Source: SHVO01 sp041906145 | GTDB lineage: Bacteria > Pseudomonadota > Alphaproteobacteria > Rhodospirillales > Rhodospirillaceae | Direction: 5' to 3' | Assembly (NCBI GenBank): GCA_041906145.1 | Contig: JAYRJU010000003.1 | Location: 248,001 to 312,000, forward strand | Length of the DNA stretch: 64,000 bases | Shown here: positions 41,214 to 50,185 of the stretch, in pieces | How the letters are laid out: every line of letters starts with the position of its first letter | Position numbering within the stretch: the stretch's first letter is position 1 | The notes under the pieces: generated by a model | Databases searched by the model: none | What the model saw: only the letters and a program-made list of their open reading frames with translations | What the model was told of the DNA's origin: nothing | Translations under genes and position numbers: made by a program

Positions 41214-43037
41214 ATGGACGCAGCACCCACACCTTCGACGCACACCGCCGCCGCCACGCGCCTCGCGGCTTTACGCAAAGTCATGGCCGAAGCCGGCGTG
41301 GACGCCTACCTGATCCCACATGGCGACGAGCATCGCAGCGAATATCCCGCGCCCTACGCGGAGCGGCTGAAGTGGCTTACGGATTTCACCGGCTCCGCCG
41401 GGATGGGCGTGGTGATGGCCGACATGGCGGCGGTCTTCATCGACGGCCGTTATACGCTCCAAGTTCGCGATCAGGTGGACGCGACGCTCTATGCGTATCG
41501 CCATCTCATCGACGAACCGCCGCACGCGTGGCTGGTCGAGAATCTGAAGCCGGGCATGAAGGTAGGCTTCGATCCGAAGCTCCTCACGGCCGCTTCGGTG
41601 GCGCGGTTTGAAGAAGCGGCCGCGCGGGCGAAAGCAACCTTGGTTGCGCTCCCTAAAAATCTGATCGACGCCGTATGGACAGGTCAACCGCCGCGTCCGA
41701 AGGCGGTGGCTAAAGTGTATTCCGAACGCTTCGCGGGCCGTACATCGGCCGAGAAGCGCGCCCTCGCGGCCAAGGTCCTGAAAGCCGATGGCGTCGATGC
41801 CGTCGTGATCTCCGCGCTGGATGCGATCGCCTGGCTCTTTAATATTCGCGGGACCGACGGGGAGTTCACTCCGCAGGTCTACGCCTACGCGATCCTCTTC
41901 GCCGATGGCCGCGCGGCCTTGTTCATCGATCCCGCAAAAGTGACGGACGATGTGCGTGCGCATCTCACCAAGGATCAGCCCGCGGTGACATTGGCGCCTT
42001 ACGATTCCTTGGAAGGCGCTGTCAAAAACCTGCCGGCGGAGGTCGGCGTCATTGGTCTTGATCGCGATTACGGTTCGCGCTGGCTGTCCGATATCATCGT
42101 GTCCGCCGGCAAGAAGCCCAAAATCGGGGTCGACCCCTGCATGGCTTTAAAGGCGCCGAAGCATCCCATCGAATTACAGGGCGTGCGCGATGCTCACGTG
42201 CGCGACGGTGCGGCGCTGACGCGATTTCTCGCGTGGCTGGATGTCGAAGGCCCGAAAGGTACGCTCAACGAAGTCACGGCGGCGGATCGCCTCGAGGCTT
42301 TCCGGGCGGAGAGTAATCTCTTCCGCACCCCGAGCTTCGCGACAATCTGCGGCGCGGGCGCCAACGGCGCCATCGTTCACTACCGCGCGTCGGAGAAAAC
42401 GGCGGCGCAGATCAAGGCCGATACCGTGCTGCTCGTCGATTCCGGCGGCCAGTATCTCGACGGCACCACTGATGTCACCCGCACCGTCGCAATTGGCAAA
42501 GCGACGCCGGAACAAAAGCGGCGTTTCACGCTGGTGTTGAAGGGCCACATCGCCCTCGGTAAGGCGCGCTTCGTGAAAGGAACATCCGGCAGCCAGTTGG
42601 ACGCGCTCGCGCGTCATGCGCTGTGGTCCGAAGGTCTTGATTACGATCACGGCACCGGTCACGGCGTTGGCACTTTCCTTGGTGTCCACGAAGGGCCGCA
42701 GCGGATCAGCAAGGTTGGTAACACGGTTGCGCTCGAGCCCGGGATGGTGATCTCGAACGAGCCCGGCTACTACAAGACCGGCGAATACGGCATCCGCATC
42801 GAAAACCTTGTCGCCGTGCGCGAGGCTCAAAAACCCGAAGGCGCCGAGAAGCCGCTGCTTGAGTTCGAAACGCTCACCCTCGCGCCGATCGATCTCAAAA
42901 TGGTCGATGCGTCGATCCTGGATGACGCCGAGAAGGCATGGCTGAACGCCTATCACGCGCAGGTACGCGAAACGCTGTCGCCGCTTCTCGATGAGAAAAC
43001 CCGCGCCTGGCTGAACGCCGCGACGACGCCGGTCTAA
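41214..43037 (+). CDS. pepP: Xaa-Pro aminopeptidase (M24 family)
   Basis: 607 residues from ATG 41214; the frame is open to GTG 41085 but the first 43 codons there lack family character. Two creatinase-like N-terminal domains (TRLAALRKVMAEAGVDAYLIP, DFTGSAGMGVV) precede the metallopeptidase domain with the five metal ligands: Asp in LLVDSGGQYLDGTTD (two), His in DHGTGHGVGTF, Glu in ISNEPGYY and Glu in IRIENLV. A C-terminal extension (LTLAPIDLKMVD to TRAWLNAAT) is typical of the long, eukaryote-like aminopeptidase P. It removes an N-terminal residue before proline in the cytosol. The symbol follows the family; subfamily naming varies. Confidence 0.92.
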   Translation: MDAAPTPSTHTAAATRLAALRKVMAEAGVDAYLIPHGDEHRSEYPAPYAERLKWLTDFTGSAGMGVVMADMAAVFIDGRYTLQVRDQVDATLYAYRHLIDEPPHAWLVENLKPGMKVGFDPKLLTAASVARFEEAAARAKATLVALPKNLIDAVWTGQPPRPKAVAKVYSERFAGRTSAEKRALAAKVLKADGVDAVVISALDAIAWLFNIRGTDGEFTPQVYAYAILFADGRAALFIDPAKVTDDVRAHLTKDQPAVTLAPYDSLEGAVKNLPAEVGVIGLDRDYGSRWLSDIIVSAGKKPKIGVDPCMALKAPKHPIELQGVRDAHVRDGAALTRFLAWLDVEGPKGTLNEVTAADRLEAFRAESNLFRTPSFATICGAGANGAIVHYRASEKTAAQIKADTVLLVDSGGQYLDGTTDVTRTVAIGKATPEQKRRFTLVLKGHIALGKARFVKGTSGSQLDALARHALWSEGLDYDHGTGHGVGTFLGVHEGPQRISKVGNTVALEPGMVISNEPGYYKTGEYGIRIENLVAVREAQKPEGAEKPLLEFETLTLAPIDLKMVDASILDDAEKAWLNAYHAQVRETLSPLLDEKTRAWLNAATTPV

Positions 43038-43038
43038 T

Positions 43039-43062
43039 CCGTCTCCCGCAAGCGGGAGACGG
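43039..43062. terminator. Perfect 10-bp hairpin between convergent genes
   Basis: CCGTCTCCCG (43039-43048), loop CAAG, CGGGAGACGG (43053-43062). It starts one base after the aminopeptidase stop and ends five bases before the FkbM stop, so it may end both transcripts. There is no T-run on either side. Confidence 0.55.
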
Positions 43063-43067
43063 AGACG

Positions 43068-43835
43068 TTACTTCGGCTTGAAGATAAAGTTGTTCACGTA
43101 GCCCGGCTGACGCACCTTCCGCCTGTGATCCTTGTCGGCATCAAAGGCGGACAGCGGCAGAAGTTTTCCGTCGCGCACGAAGAAGCCGTCCATTTCGAAC
43201 TGCGCCATGAAGGCGTGCGAAGCCTCGATGGGCTCGCCGGTATGACCTTCTTCCATCTCCACCTGAATCACGGGCCGCTCGCGGCGGATCAATTCCACGG
43301 CGCCTTTGAACACGGTCTTCTCGAAACCCTCGACGTCCACTTTCAGGAATCCGACGTTCGTGAAGTTGAAGGAATCCAGCGTGCGCGTCGGTACTGAAAC
43401 CGTCCCGTGATTGCGGCCCTTCATGAGCGGATTGAGCGACGCGCCGACGTTCGAGAACACACTGCCGTAGATCGGCACGATCAACTCGGCCATGTCGTTG
43501 TCGCGGTCGGAAAGGGCGCAAGTATAGGCGGTCGCGTTCTTCGGCAGAGTGCGCGTCAGCAGGCGGTGCATTTTGGGGTTCGGTTCGAAGGCATGCACAT
43601 GGCTCGCGAGCCGGCTGAGGTAATGGGTGTAGACCCCTTTGTTGGCGCCCACGTCGATGGCGATGCGCCCCGCCGGCACGATCTGCGGCAGGATGCGGAT
43701 CTCCGGCTCACCCTTGCGCCAATGTTTCCGAAGCAGCCGCCACAAGTACAGGCGCGCCGGAATCAGGTCGTATTTGAACCGCTCTTCCCACGTGAAGCGC
43801 GGTGTCCACGGAATGGAGTCCATGGATGTCCCCAA
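43068..43835 (-). CDS. FkbM family methyltransferase
   Basis: 255 residues; ATG 43823 (MDSIPWTP) is an alternative start. SAM-binding motif I is GRIAIDVGANKGVYTHYLSR, followed by VHAFEPNPKMHRLL; motif IV is NVGFLKVDVEGFEKTVFKGA, the D-V-E-G-x-E signature of FkbM enzymes. They O-methylate sugars or other hydroxyls in glycans and natural products. No glycosyltransferase is adjacent, so the acceptor is unknown. Family call is firm. Confidence 0.88.
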   Translation of the reverse strand: MGTSMDSIPWTPRFTWEERFKYDLIPARLYLWRLLRKHWRKGEPEIRILPQIVPAGRIAIDVGANKGVYTHYLSRLASHVHAFEPNPKMHRLLTRTLPKNATAYTCALSDRDNDMAELIVPIYGSVFSNVGASLNPLMKGRNHGTVSVPTRTLDSFNFTNVGFLKVDVEGFEKTVFKGAVELIRRERPVIQVEMEEGHTGEPIEASHAFMAQFEMDGFFVRDGKLLPLSAFDADKDHRRKVRQPGYVNNFIFKPK

Positions 43836-44006
43836 AGCTTAAAGTCTCCTTGCGGCGGTGATTATAAAGCGGTGTCAGCCAACTGTCACAAACCGTGCCG
43901 GGTATAGGGTAAGGGGTGGCAATTGCAAGGGAGCAGCCGTATGCCTATCTGGGGTCCAGCTGATAAACCCCCATTTGAACGCCTTTTAGAGCGTCCGGAG
44001 ACGAAA

Positions 44007-44870
44007 ATGAAGAAGGTCCTTGGTGTTCATAGCGCGCCGCCCGGTCATTGGGTCGGCGACGGCTTTCCCGTGCGTTCGCTGTTTTCCTACAACGGACCGC
44101 ATAACCAGCAGCTGACGCCGTTCCTGCTCCTGGATTACGCCGGCCCGGCTGACTTCGAACCGGCTATGCGCCGGCGCGGCGTCGGCGAGCATCCGCACCG
44201 TGGTTTCGAAACCGTGACCATCGTCTATCAAGGCGGTGTCGCGCACAGGGATTCAACTGGGGCCGGTGGCCTCATCGGCCCCGGCGACGTTCAATGGATG
44301 ACGGCCGCCTCCGGTATCATCCATGAGGAGTTCCACTCGGACGACTTCACCATGAACGGCGGGACGCTCGAGATGGTGCAGCTTTGGGTGAACTTGCCGG
44401 CGAAAGCCAAGATGGGCCCCGCCGGTTACCAGACCCTTCTCGACAAGGACATCCCGCGCGTGGATTTCGCCGGTGGTTCCCTGCGCGTGATCGCAGGCGA
44501 CTATATGGGCAATAAGGGCCCGGCGCGGACGACGACGCCGATGAACGTGTGGGACATCCGCCTTGTTAAAGGTCAAACGACGATCTTTCCCGTGCAGGAG
44601 GGTTACACGTTGGCTCTGGTTGTTTTAAAGGGCGATGTGTTTGTGAATGGCGAGACGAACGCCGGCGGTGCGCAATTCGTGCTCCTCGATCGCGCGGACG
44701 CCGACGTCGCCATCGAAGCCAAGACGGATGCAACCGTTCTGCTCTTGTCGGGTGAACCCATCGACGAGCCTGTCTTTGGATATGGCCCCTTCGTCATGAA
44801 CAATCGCGATGAGATTGTAAAAGCCATCGAAGACTTCAACAGCGGCAAGTTTGGCCGCATGGCCGGCTGA
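44007..44870 (+). CDS. Pirin family protein
   Basis: 287 residues from ATG 44007, chosen because GGAG (43997-44000) lies six bases before it and the family begins KKVLGVHSAPPGHWVGDGF; ATG 43941 with AGGGAG upstream and TTG 43923 would add 22 to 28 residues. The cupin metal site is EHPHRGFETVTIVYQGGVAHRDS with His, His and Glu, followed by GPGDVQWMTAASGIIHEEF. Pirins are bicupin iron proteins; bacterial ones include quercetin dioxygenases and regulators of pyruvate metabolism, but the role here is unknown. It precedes an SDR gene by three bases. Confidence 0.9.
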   Translation: MKKVLGVHSAPPGHWVGDGFPVRSLFSYNGPHNQQLTPFLLLDYAGPADFEPAMRRRGVGEHPHRGFETVTIVYQGGVAHRDSTGAGGLIGPGDVQWMTAASGIIHEEFHSDDFTMNGGTLEMVQLWVNLPAKAKMGPAGYQTLLDKDIPRVDFAGGSLRVIAGDYMGNKGPARTTTPMNVWDIRLVKGQTTIFPVQEGYTLALVVLKGDVFVNGETNAGGAQFVLLDRADADVAIEAKTDATVLLLSGEPIDEPVFGYGPFVMNNRDEIVKAIEDFNSGKFGRMAG

Positions 44871-44873
44871 CGC

Positions 44874-45773
44874 ATGCCGACTTTCGATGCGTTCGCCACC
44901 GCCGAGCAGGTAACGGCCGGGATCGACCTCAGCGGCAAGACCGCATTGGTCACCGGCGTTACCGCCGGTATCGGACTAGAGACCATGCGTGTGCTCGCCT
45001 TGCGCGGCGCGCGCGTGTTTGCGGTCGGCCGCACGAAGGAGAAGGCGGCCGCCGCCATCGCCGGGCTATCCGGCGTTCGCAAAGACCTCATTCAGCCGTT
45101 CGGCTGCGATCAGGAGAAACTCGCCGACGTCGTCGCCTTCACCAACGAAATCAGGGCCCTTGGTTTGCCGCTGGACATCCTCGTCGCGAACGCGGGCGTT
45201 GTCGGGAAATGGAGCCGCGAGACCATCGGCGGAATCGAAAAGACCTTTGTGGTGAATCACCTCGCCACGTTCGTGCTCGTGAACCGCCTGGTTCCATCCG
45301 TCATGCCAGGCGGGAGGATCGTTATCGTGAGTTCCAACGCGCACAAACGCGCGCCAAAGGCGGGCATCGAGTTCGACAACCTTTCAGCCGAGCGCGGCTA
45401 TTTTTTCATGAAGCAGTACGGCCAGACCAAGCTGGCAAACCATCTTTTCACACGCGGCCTCGCGCGGCGCCTGGCGCCGTCCGGCACGACGGTGAATTCG
45501 CTTCATCCAGGACGCGTCTATACCAACATCTTCCACAATCTTCCGCTGCCGATACGTGTGCTCGTGCACACCATCGCCAAGCGGCAGATGAAAGACATCC
45601 CAACCGGCGCCTCGACGATGTGCCATCTTGCGGCGCATCCCGAAGTAGCGGGCGTTACGGGCAAATACTTCGCCGACAACCGGGAATCTGCCACCGGGCC
45701 GCATATGACCGATGACGCCATGGCCGAGCGTCTATGGTCCGTGTCGGAAGACCTAACTCGGAACCATCTCTAA
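44874..45773 (+). CDS. Short-chain dehydrogenase/reductase
   Basis: 299 residues. NAD(P)-binding TGVTAGIGLETMRVLALRG, the catalytic Ser in IVIVSSNAHKRAP and YxxxK in FMKQYGQTKLANHLF are all present, with NAG in LVANAGVVGKWS. The GRVYTNIFHNL region and overall length match retinol-dehydrogenase/WW-oxidoreductase-like SDRs. It is co-oriented and nearly touching the pirin gene, which may reflect a shared oxidative-stress or catabolic role (inference). The end overlaps the convergent VOC gene by four bases. Confidence 0.9.
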   Translation: MPTFDAFATAEQVTAGIDLSGKTALVTGVTAGIGLETMRVLALRGARVFAVGRTKEKAAAAIAGLSGVRKDLIQPFGCDQEKLADVVAFTNEIRALGLPLDILVANAGVVGKWSRETIGGIEKTFVVNHLATFVLVNRLVPSVMPGGRIVIVSSNAHKRAPKAGIEFDNLSAERGYFFMKQYGQTKLANHLFTRGLARRLAPSGTTVNSLHPGRVYTNIFHNLPLPIRVLVHTIAKRQMKDIPTGASTMCHLAAHPEVAGVTGKYFADNRESATGPHMTDDAMAERLWSVSEDLTRNHL

Positions 45774-46318
45774 TCGCCCTGCTGCTCGAACATCTTGTTC
45801 CAGCGCCTCTGCATTTCCTTTGGCGAGATGTCCTCGATCTGAGTGCTGATCATCCAGTGGTATCCGAACGGGTCCTTGATGTTTCCGCTACGCCATCCGT
45901 AGAATTGATCCTTAACCGGTCGGGTCGCTTGTGCGCCCGCCCGCACAGCGTATTCAAACGTACGGTCGACGTCTTTCACAACGAGATTGAGTCGCATCGG
46001 AATCCCGCCGTAATGGTCGGCGGCGAACAGCGCCATGTCAGGATATTCCTCCGCCAGCATGATGAGCGAGTTCCCGATCATCATCTCGGCGTGACCGATT
46101 TTTCCGTTCGGTTCACAGAGGCGGTAAAGCTCCTTGCCGCCGAACGCGTCTTTGTAGAACGCCAGCGCCGCGCCCGCGCTTTTGAAGGTCAGCATGGGGG
46201 TCAGGGTGTGCATACCCTTGGGAATAGGGTCGATCTTCCTCGCTTTCCGCGCAGGCGTTTTGCGGGCGGCGGATTTGCGGGACGGCTTTTTCTTCAGGGG
46301 TTTCTTCTTTGCGGCCAT
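45770..46318 (-). CDS. VOC/PhnB-type protein with histone-like basic tail
   Basis: 182 residues. Residues 1-35 are nearly pure Lys, Ala, Arg, Ser and Pro (KKKPLKKKPSRKSAARKTPA), like the tails of bacterial histone H1-like proteins. The rest is one vicinal-oxygen-chelate unit of the PhnB kind: MHTLTPMLTFKSAGAALAFY, GHAEMMIGNSLIMLAEEY, MRLNLVVKDVDRTFEYAV and DPFGYHWMISTQIED, with Glu/His residues at metal positions (GHAEM, HWMIS). A DNA-linked VOC protein would be unusual. The tail could instead be a short antimicrobial-like or targeting extension. Reaction unknown. Confidence 0.85.
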   Translation of the reverse strand: MAAKKKPLKKKPSRKSAARKTPARKARKIDPIPKGMHTLTPMLTFKSAGAALAFYKDAFGGKELYRLCEPNGKIGHAEMMIGNSLIMLAEEYPDMALFAADHYGGIPMRLNLVVKDVDRTFEYAVRAGAQATRPVKDQFYGWRSGNIKDPFGYHWMISTQIEDISPKEMQRRWNKMFEQQGD

Positions 46319-46371
46319 GACTGCTCCTCGGTGTTTCAGTTACATCCAGCCGGCCCCGGCGCAAGCTTAGC

Positions 46372-48459
46372 TCACCCGATGAGCTCTAGGTACTCGTCTT
46401 CCGTGAGAACTTTCACCCCCAGCGTCTCGGCTTCTTTCAGCTTTGAGCCCGCGCCGGGTCCCGCCACGACGTAATCGGTCTTTTTGGAGACGGAGCCCGC
46501 GACTTTGGCGCCCAGCGCCAACGCCTGCGCTTTAGCCTCGGTACGGCCCATCTTCTCAAGGGTTCCGGTGAACACCACGGTCTTCCCGGCGATAGGAGAA
46601 TTCGAGGTGTCGGGGCGGACGAAGTCTTCCGCCGTCACGCCGGCCTTCCGCAAGGCGGCGAGAACATCGCGGTTGTGCTTCTCGGCGAAAAAACCAATCA
46701 GGTCGGTGGCCACAGCCGGACCGATCTGTTCGATGCTTGTGAGTTCGCGGAACGCATCCGACTCTTCATCCCTCGCCGCCGTCATTCCCTGTTCCCAGGC
46801 CGCGAGCGAGCCATAATGATGCGCGAGCAGGCGCGCTGTTGCCTGGCCGACTTGCGGAATGCCGAGCGCGTAGATGAAGCGTTCAAGGCTGATGGTACGG
46901 CGACGCTCGATGGCGGCCAGCAAGTTGTCGATGGACTTGTCGCCCCAACCCTCACGGCCGGCGAGCTTGTCCCGTTTGAGTTTGAACAGATCCGCGGGGC
47001 TGCGCACGATGTCGTCGGCGAAGAAAGCTTCGATATTCTTTTCACCCAAACCTTCGATATCGAACGCTTCGCGTGACACGAAATGCCGCAAGCGCTCCAC
47101 GGCCTGCGCGGGGCAGACGAGCCCGCCGGTGCAGCGCGTGACGGCTTGGTCTTCCTCACGCACCGCAAGGCTGCCGCACACCGGGCATTTGCGCGGGAAG
47201 GCGAAGGCCTTGCTCGTCTTGGGCCGTTGATCGAGTTTGACCTCAACCACCTGGGGAATCACGTCTCCGGCGCGCTGAATGATCACCGTGTCGCCCACGC
47301 GAATGTCCTTACGGGCGATTTCATCTTCGTTATGAAGCGTGGCGCGCGACACCATCACGCCGCCGACGTTCACCGGCGTCAGGTGAGCCACGGGGGTCAG
47401 CGCGCCCGTACGCCCAACCTGGATCTCGATATTCTCAAGCTGGGTTTCGGCTTGTTCGGCGGAGAACTTGTGTGCGATGGCCCAGCGTGGCGCGCGGCTG
47501 ACAAAGCCCAGCCGTTTCTGCCAATCGAGGCGGTTCACCTTATAGACGATGCCATCGATATCGTACGGAAGGCCGGCGCGGTCGCTGCCCAGCTTCTCAT
47601 ATTCCTTCAGCATGCCCGCGACGGAATCGCGCACGAAAGCGCGCGGGTTCACCGGAAAGCCCCAAGACTTGAGAAGTTGCACGAACTCCCACTGCGTTTT
47701 CCAGGTGATCGCGCCCTCGACCGCGCCCCAGGCATAAGTGAAGGCTTTCAGCGGCCGCAGCGCGGTGATTTTTGAATCGAGCTGGCGCAAGGAACCCGCG
47801 GCGGCGTTGCGTGGATTGGCGAAGATCTTTCCGCCGGTTGCGGCTTGGCGCTCGTTCATGGCCTGGAAGTCCGACTTGGTCATATAGACCTCGCCGCGGA
47901 TCTCGATCACCTTGGGCACGTCACCCATGATGAAATCCGGGATTTCCTTGATGGTCTTGATATTCGCGGTGATGTCTTCGCCGATGGAGCCGTCGCCGCG
48001 TGTGGCGGCGACCACTAGGCGGCCGCGCTCGTAACGGGCCGAGAAGGAAAGTCCGTCGATTTTCGGCTCGACGAGCATCTCAACTTTCTCGTCTTCGCCT
48101 AGGTCCAGGAAGCGGCGGATACGCTCAACGAAGTCGGCCACGTCCTCGTCCGCGAAGGCATTGCCCAGCGACAGCATAGGCACCGCGTGATTGACCTTCT
48201 TGAAGCCGCCACCGGCAGCCGCGCCCACGCGTTTGCTGGGGCTGTCCGCCCGCACAAGATCAGGGAAGCGTTTTTCGATGGCGTCGTTGCGCTTGCGCAG
48301 CGCGTCGTATTCCGCGTCCGAAACGGTTGGCGCATCCTGCGTGTGGTAGGCGACATCATGCTCGCCGATGATCTTGGCGAGCGCCTGCAATTCCGATTTT
48401 GCTTGTTTTTCCGTGAGGTCGGCGACGGGGATGTCGCGGGTGGTAAGGGCACGACTCAC
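46372..48459 (-). CDS. ligA: NAD-dependent DNA ligase
   Basis: 695 residues, normal length. The adenylated lysine is Lys133 in VEPKIDGLSFSARY; the nucleotidyltransferase domain continues with ATRGDGSIGEDITAN and AHKFSAEQAET. The OB domain (GRTGALTPVAHLTPVNV), a four-Cys zinc finger (CPVCGSL, then CTGGLVCPAQ), helix-hairpin-helix region and a C-terminal BRCT domain (GKTVVFTGTLEKMGRTEAKA) follow in order. It seals nicks in replication and repair. Its ATG overlaps the recN stop by four bases, so the genes are coupled. Confidence 0.97.
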   Translation of the reverse strand: MSRALTTRDIPVADLTEKQAKSELQALAKIIGEHDVAYHTQDAPTVSDAEYDALRKRNDAIEKRFPDLVRADSPSKRVGAAAGGGFKKVNHAVPMLSLGNAFADEDVADFVERIRRFLDLGEDEKVEMLVEPKIDGLSFSARYERGRLVVAATRGDGSIGEDITANIKTIKEIPDFIMGDVPKVIEIRGEVYMTKSDFQAMNERQAATGGKIFANPRNAAAGSLRQLDSKITALRPLKAFTYAWGAVEGAITWKTQWEFVQLLKSWGFPVNPRAFVRDSVAGMLKEYEKLGSDRAGLPYDIDGIVYKVNRLDWQKRLGFVSRAPRWAIAHKFSAEQAETQLENIEIQVGRTGALTPVAHLTPVNVGGVMVSRATLHNEDEIARKDIRVGDTVIIQRAGDVIPQVVEVKLDQRPKTSKAFAFPRKCPVCGSLAVREEDQAVTRCTGGLVCPAQAVERLRHFVSREAFDIEGLGEKNIEAFFADDIVRSPADLFKLKRDKLAGREGWGDKSIDNLLAAIERRRTISLERFIYALGIPQVGQATARLLAHHYGSLAAWEQGMTAARDEESDAFRELTSIEQIGPAVATDLIGFFAEKHNRDVLAALRKAGVTAEDFVRPDTSNSPIAGKTVVFTGTLEKMGRTEAKAQALALGAKVAGSVSKKTDYVVAGPGAGSKLKEAETLGVKVLTEDEYLELIG

Positions 48460-50141
48460 GACAGCGGCTCGCTCATCAGGCTCTCGGCGGCCCTCCGCGC
48501 TTCATCAGTGACTTTCTCTCCTGCCAGCATGCGCGCGATCTCTTCGCGGCGGGACGTGGCGTCGAGCTGTTCCACTCTCGTCGTGGTCTGAGCACCCTTG
48601 CTGACTTTAGACACACGCCAGTGATGGTCGCCGCGCGCCGCCACCTGCGGCGCATGGGTAACGACCATCACCTGCGCGCTCTTGGCAAGACGTGCCAGGC
48701 GCTCGCCGACGGCATTGGCGGTGGCGCCGCTGATGCCGGCATCCACTTCATCGAAAATCAGCACGGCGCGGTCTTGCGAACCCGCGAGTACAACCTTGAG
48801 CGCCAGCATGAAACGCGCGAGTTCGCCGCCGGAAGCAATCTTGTCCAATGGGCCCGGCGGCATGCCGGGATTGGTGGCCACCTCGAAAGCGACGCGGTCC
48901 ACGCCGGACGCGTTCCAGGCCGTTTCTGGTTTTGCCGCTACCACGGTCAGGAACGTCGCCTTATCGAGTTTCAGCGGCGCGAGTTCCTTCGCCACGAGCT
49001 TATCGAGAGATTTCGCTGCGGCTTTACGCGCCTCGCTCAGGGCTTTCGCGGCTTGCTCATACGAAAGGCGGGCCGTCTTCTCGGCGGCGGCCAATTTCTT
49101 GACGTGGTCGGCGCCGTTGTCGATGGCGGCGAGGCGCGATTTCAGGCGCTCAAGCAAGTCGGCAAGTTCGTCCACGGGCGTGTTGTGTTTGCGGCCGGCC
49201 GCTTTTAGCGCGAACAGGCGCTCCTCGGCTTTCTCCAGCGCATGCGGATCGCTATCCAGACTGTCGAAGGCGACGCGCAGTTCGTGCACCGCTTCGCCCA
49301 CTTCGATGGCGGCCCGTTCCAACGCCTGCACAGCGCTATCCAGACGCCCACCGGACTGCGGCGCGGCCTTGGCGATCTTGTTCATCGCCGTGCGCAGCGC
49401 CGCTTCAACATCATTGCCTTCCGTGATGGCGGCCTTGGCTTCCACCAGGGCTTTCATGATCTGCTCGCCGTGGCGCAGCGCCGTACGCGCTTCGGCGAGT
49501 TTGGCTTCTTCACCGGCTTTCGGCGAAAGCGTCTCGAGGTCGGCGACTTGATGACGCAGCAGGTCTTCTTCGGCCAGAGCAGAGGTAAGTGTGTCCTGGG
49601 CTGTCTTCAGCGCGTCATGCGCCTCGCGCCACGCCTGCCACGCTTTTGCGCAGGCGTCATCGGCGGCGGCGCCGGCTTTGGTTGACGTGCGATAAGCGTC
49701 GAGCGCGTCGATATGGGTAGTGGGGTCGTGCAGGCCGTGGGTCTCGAACTGGCCATGCACCTCGACCAGGAGATCGCCCAGCGAACGCAGGAGGCCGATG
49801 CTGACGGGTTGATCGTTAACGAAGCCGCGACTGCGCCCATCCGCGCCCACCACGCGGCGCAAGACCAGTTCATCATCGTCGAGGGTGATATCCTGGTCCG
49901 TCAGCGCCGCGCGCGCGGGATGCTTGGCGGGCAAGGCGAAGGAGGCCGAGACACTCAGTTTGTCTGAGCCCGGACGAATGAGCGTGCCCTCGGCGCGCCC
50001 GCCGAGCGCGAGATTAAGTGAATCGAGAACGATGGATTTGCCCGCGCCGGTCTCGCCGGTCAGCACGCACAGGCCGGGCGCGAAGTCGATGTCGAGCTTA
50101 TCGACAATCACCACGTCGCGGATGGACAGATGCGTCAGCAT
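48456..50141 (-). CDS. recN: DNA repair protein RecN
   Basis: 561 residues. SMC-like ATPase: Walker A GETGAGKSIVLDSL (29-42), long central coiled coil (about 150-360, rich in Ala, Glu, Lys and Leu), ABC signature region KIASGGELARFMLALK and Walker B VLIFDEVDAGISG, closing with VMVVTHAPQVAARGD. RecN tethers broken DNA ends in recombination repair. It sits between bamD and ligA, an order common in alphaproteobacteria, and overlaps ligA by four bases. Confidence 0.97.
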   Translation of the reverse strand: MLTHLSIRDVVIVDKLDIDFAPGLCVLTGETGAGKSIVLDSLNLALGGRAEGTLIRPGSDKLSVSASFALPAKHPARAALTDQDITLDDDELVLRRVVGADGRSRGFVNDQPVSIGLLRSLGDLLVEVHGQFETHGLHDPTTHIDALDAYRTSTKAGAAADDACAKAWQAWREAHDALKTAQDTLTSALAEEDLLRHQVADLETLSPKAGEEAKLAEARTALRHGEQIMKALVEAKAAITEGNDVEAALRTAMNKIAKAAPQSGGRLDSAVQALERAAIEVGEAVHELRVAFDSLDSDPHALEKAEERLFALKAAGRKHNTPVDELADLLERLKSRLAAIDNGADHVKKLAAAEKTARLSYEQAAKALSEARKAAAKSLDKLVAKELAPLKLDKATFLTVVAAKPETAWNASGVDRVAFEVATNPGMPPGPLDKIASGGELARFMLALKVVLAGSQDRAVLIFDEVDAGISGATANAVGERLARLAKSAQVMVVTHAPQVAARGDHHWRVSKVSKGAQTTTRVEQLDATSRREEIARMLAGEKVTDEARRAAESLMSEPLS

Positions 50142-50185
50142 TCCACCCCGTGCCCCCGCCCGTTGTTCCCCGCGTGTGCGAAGCC

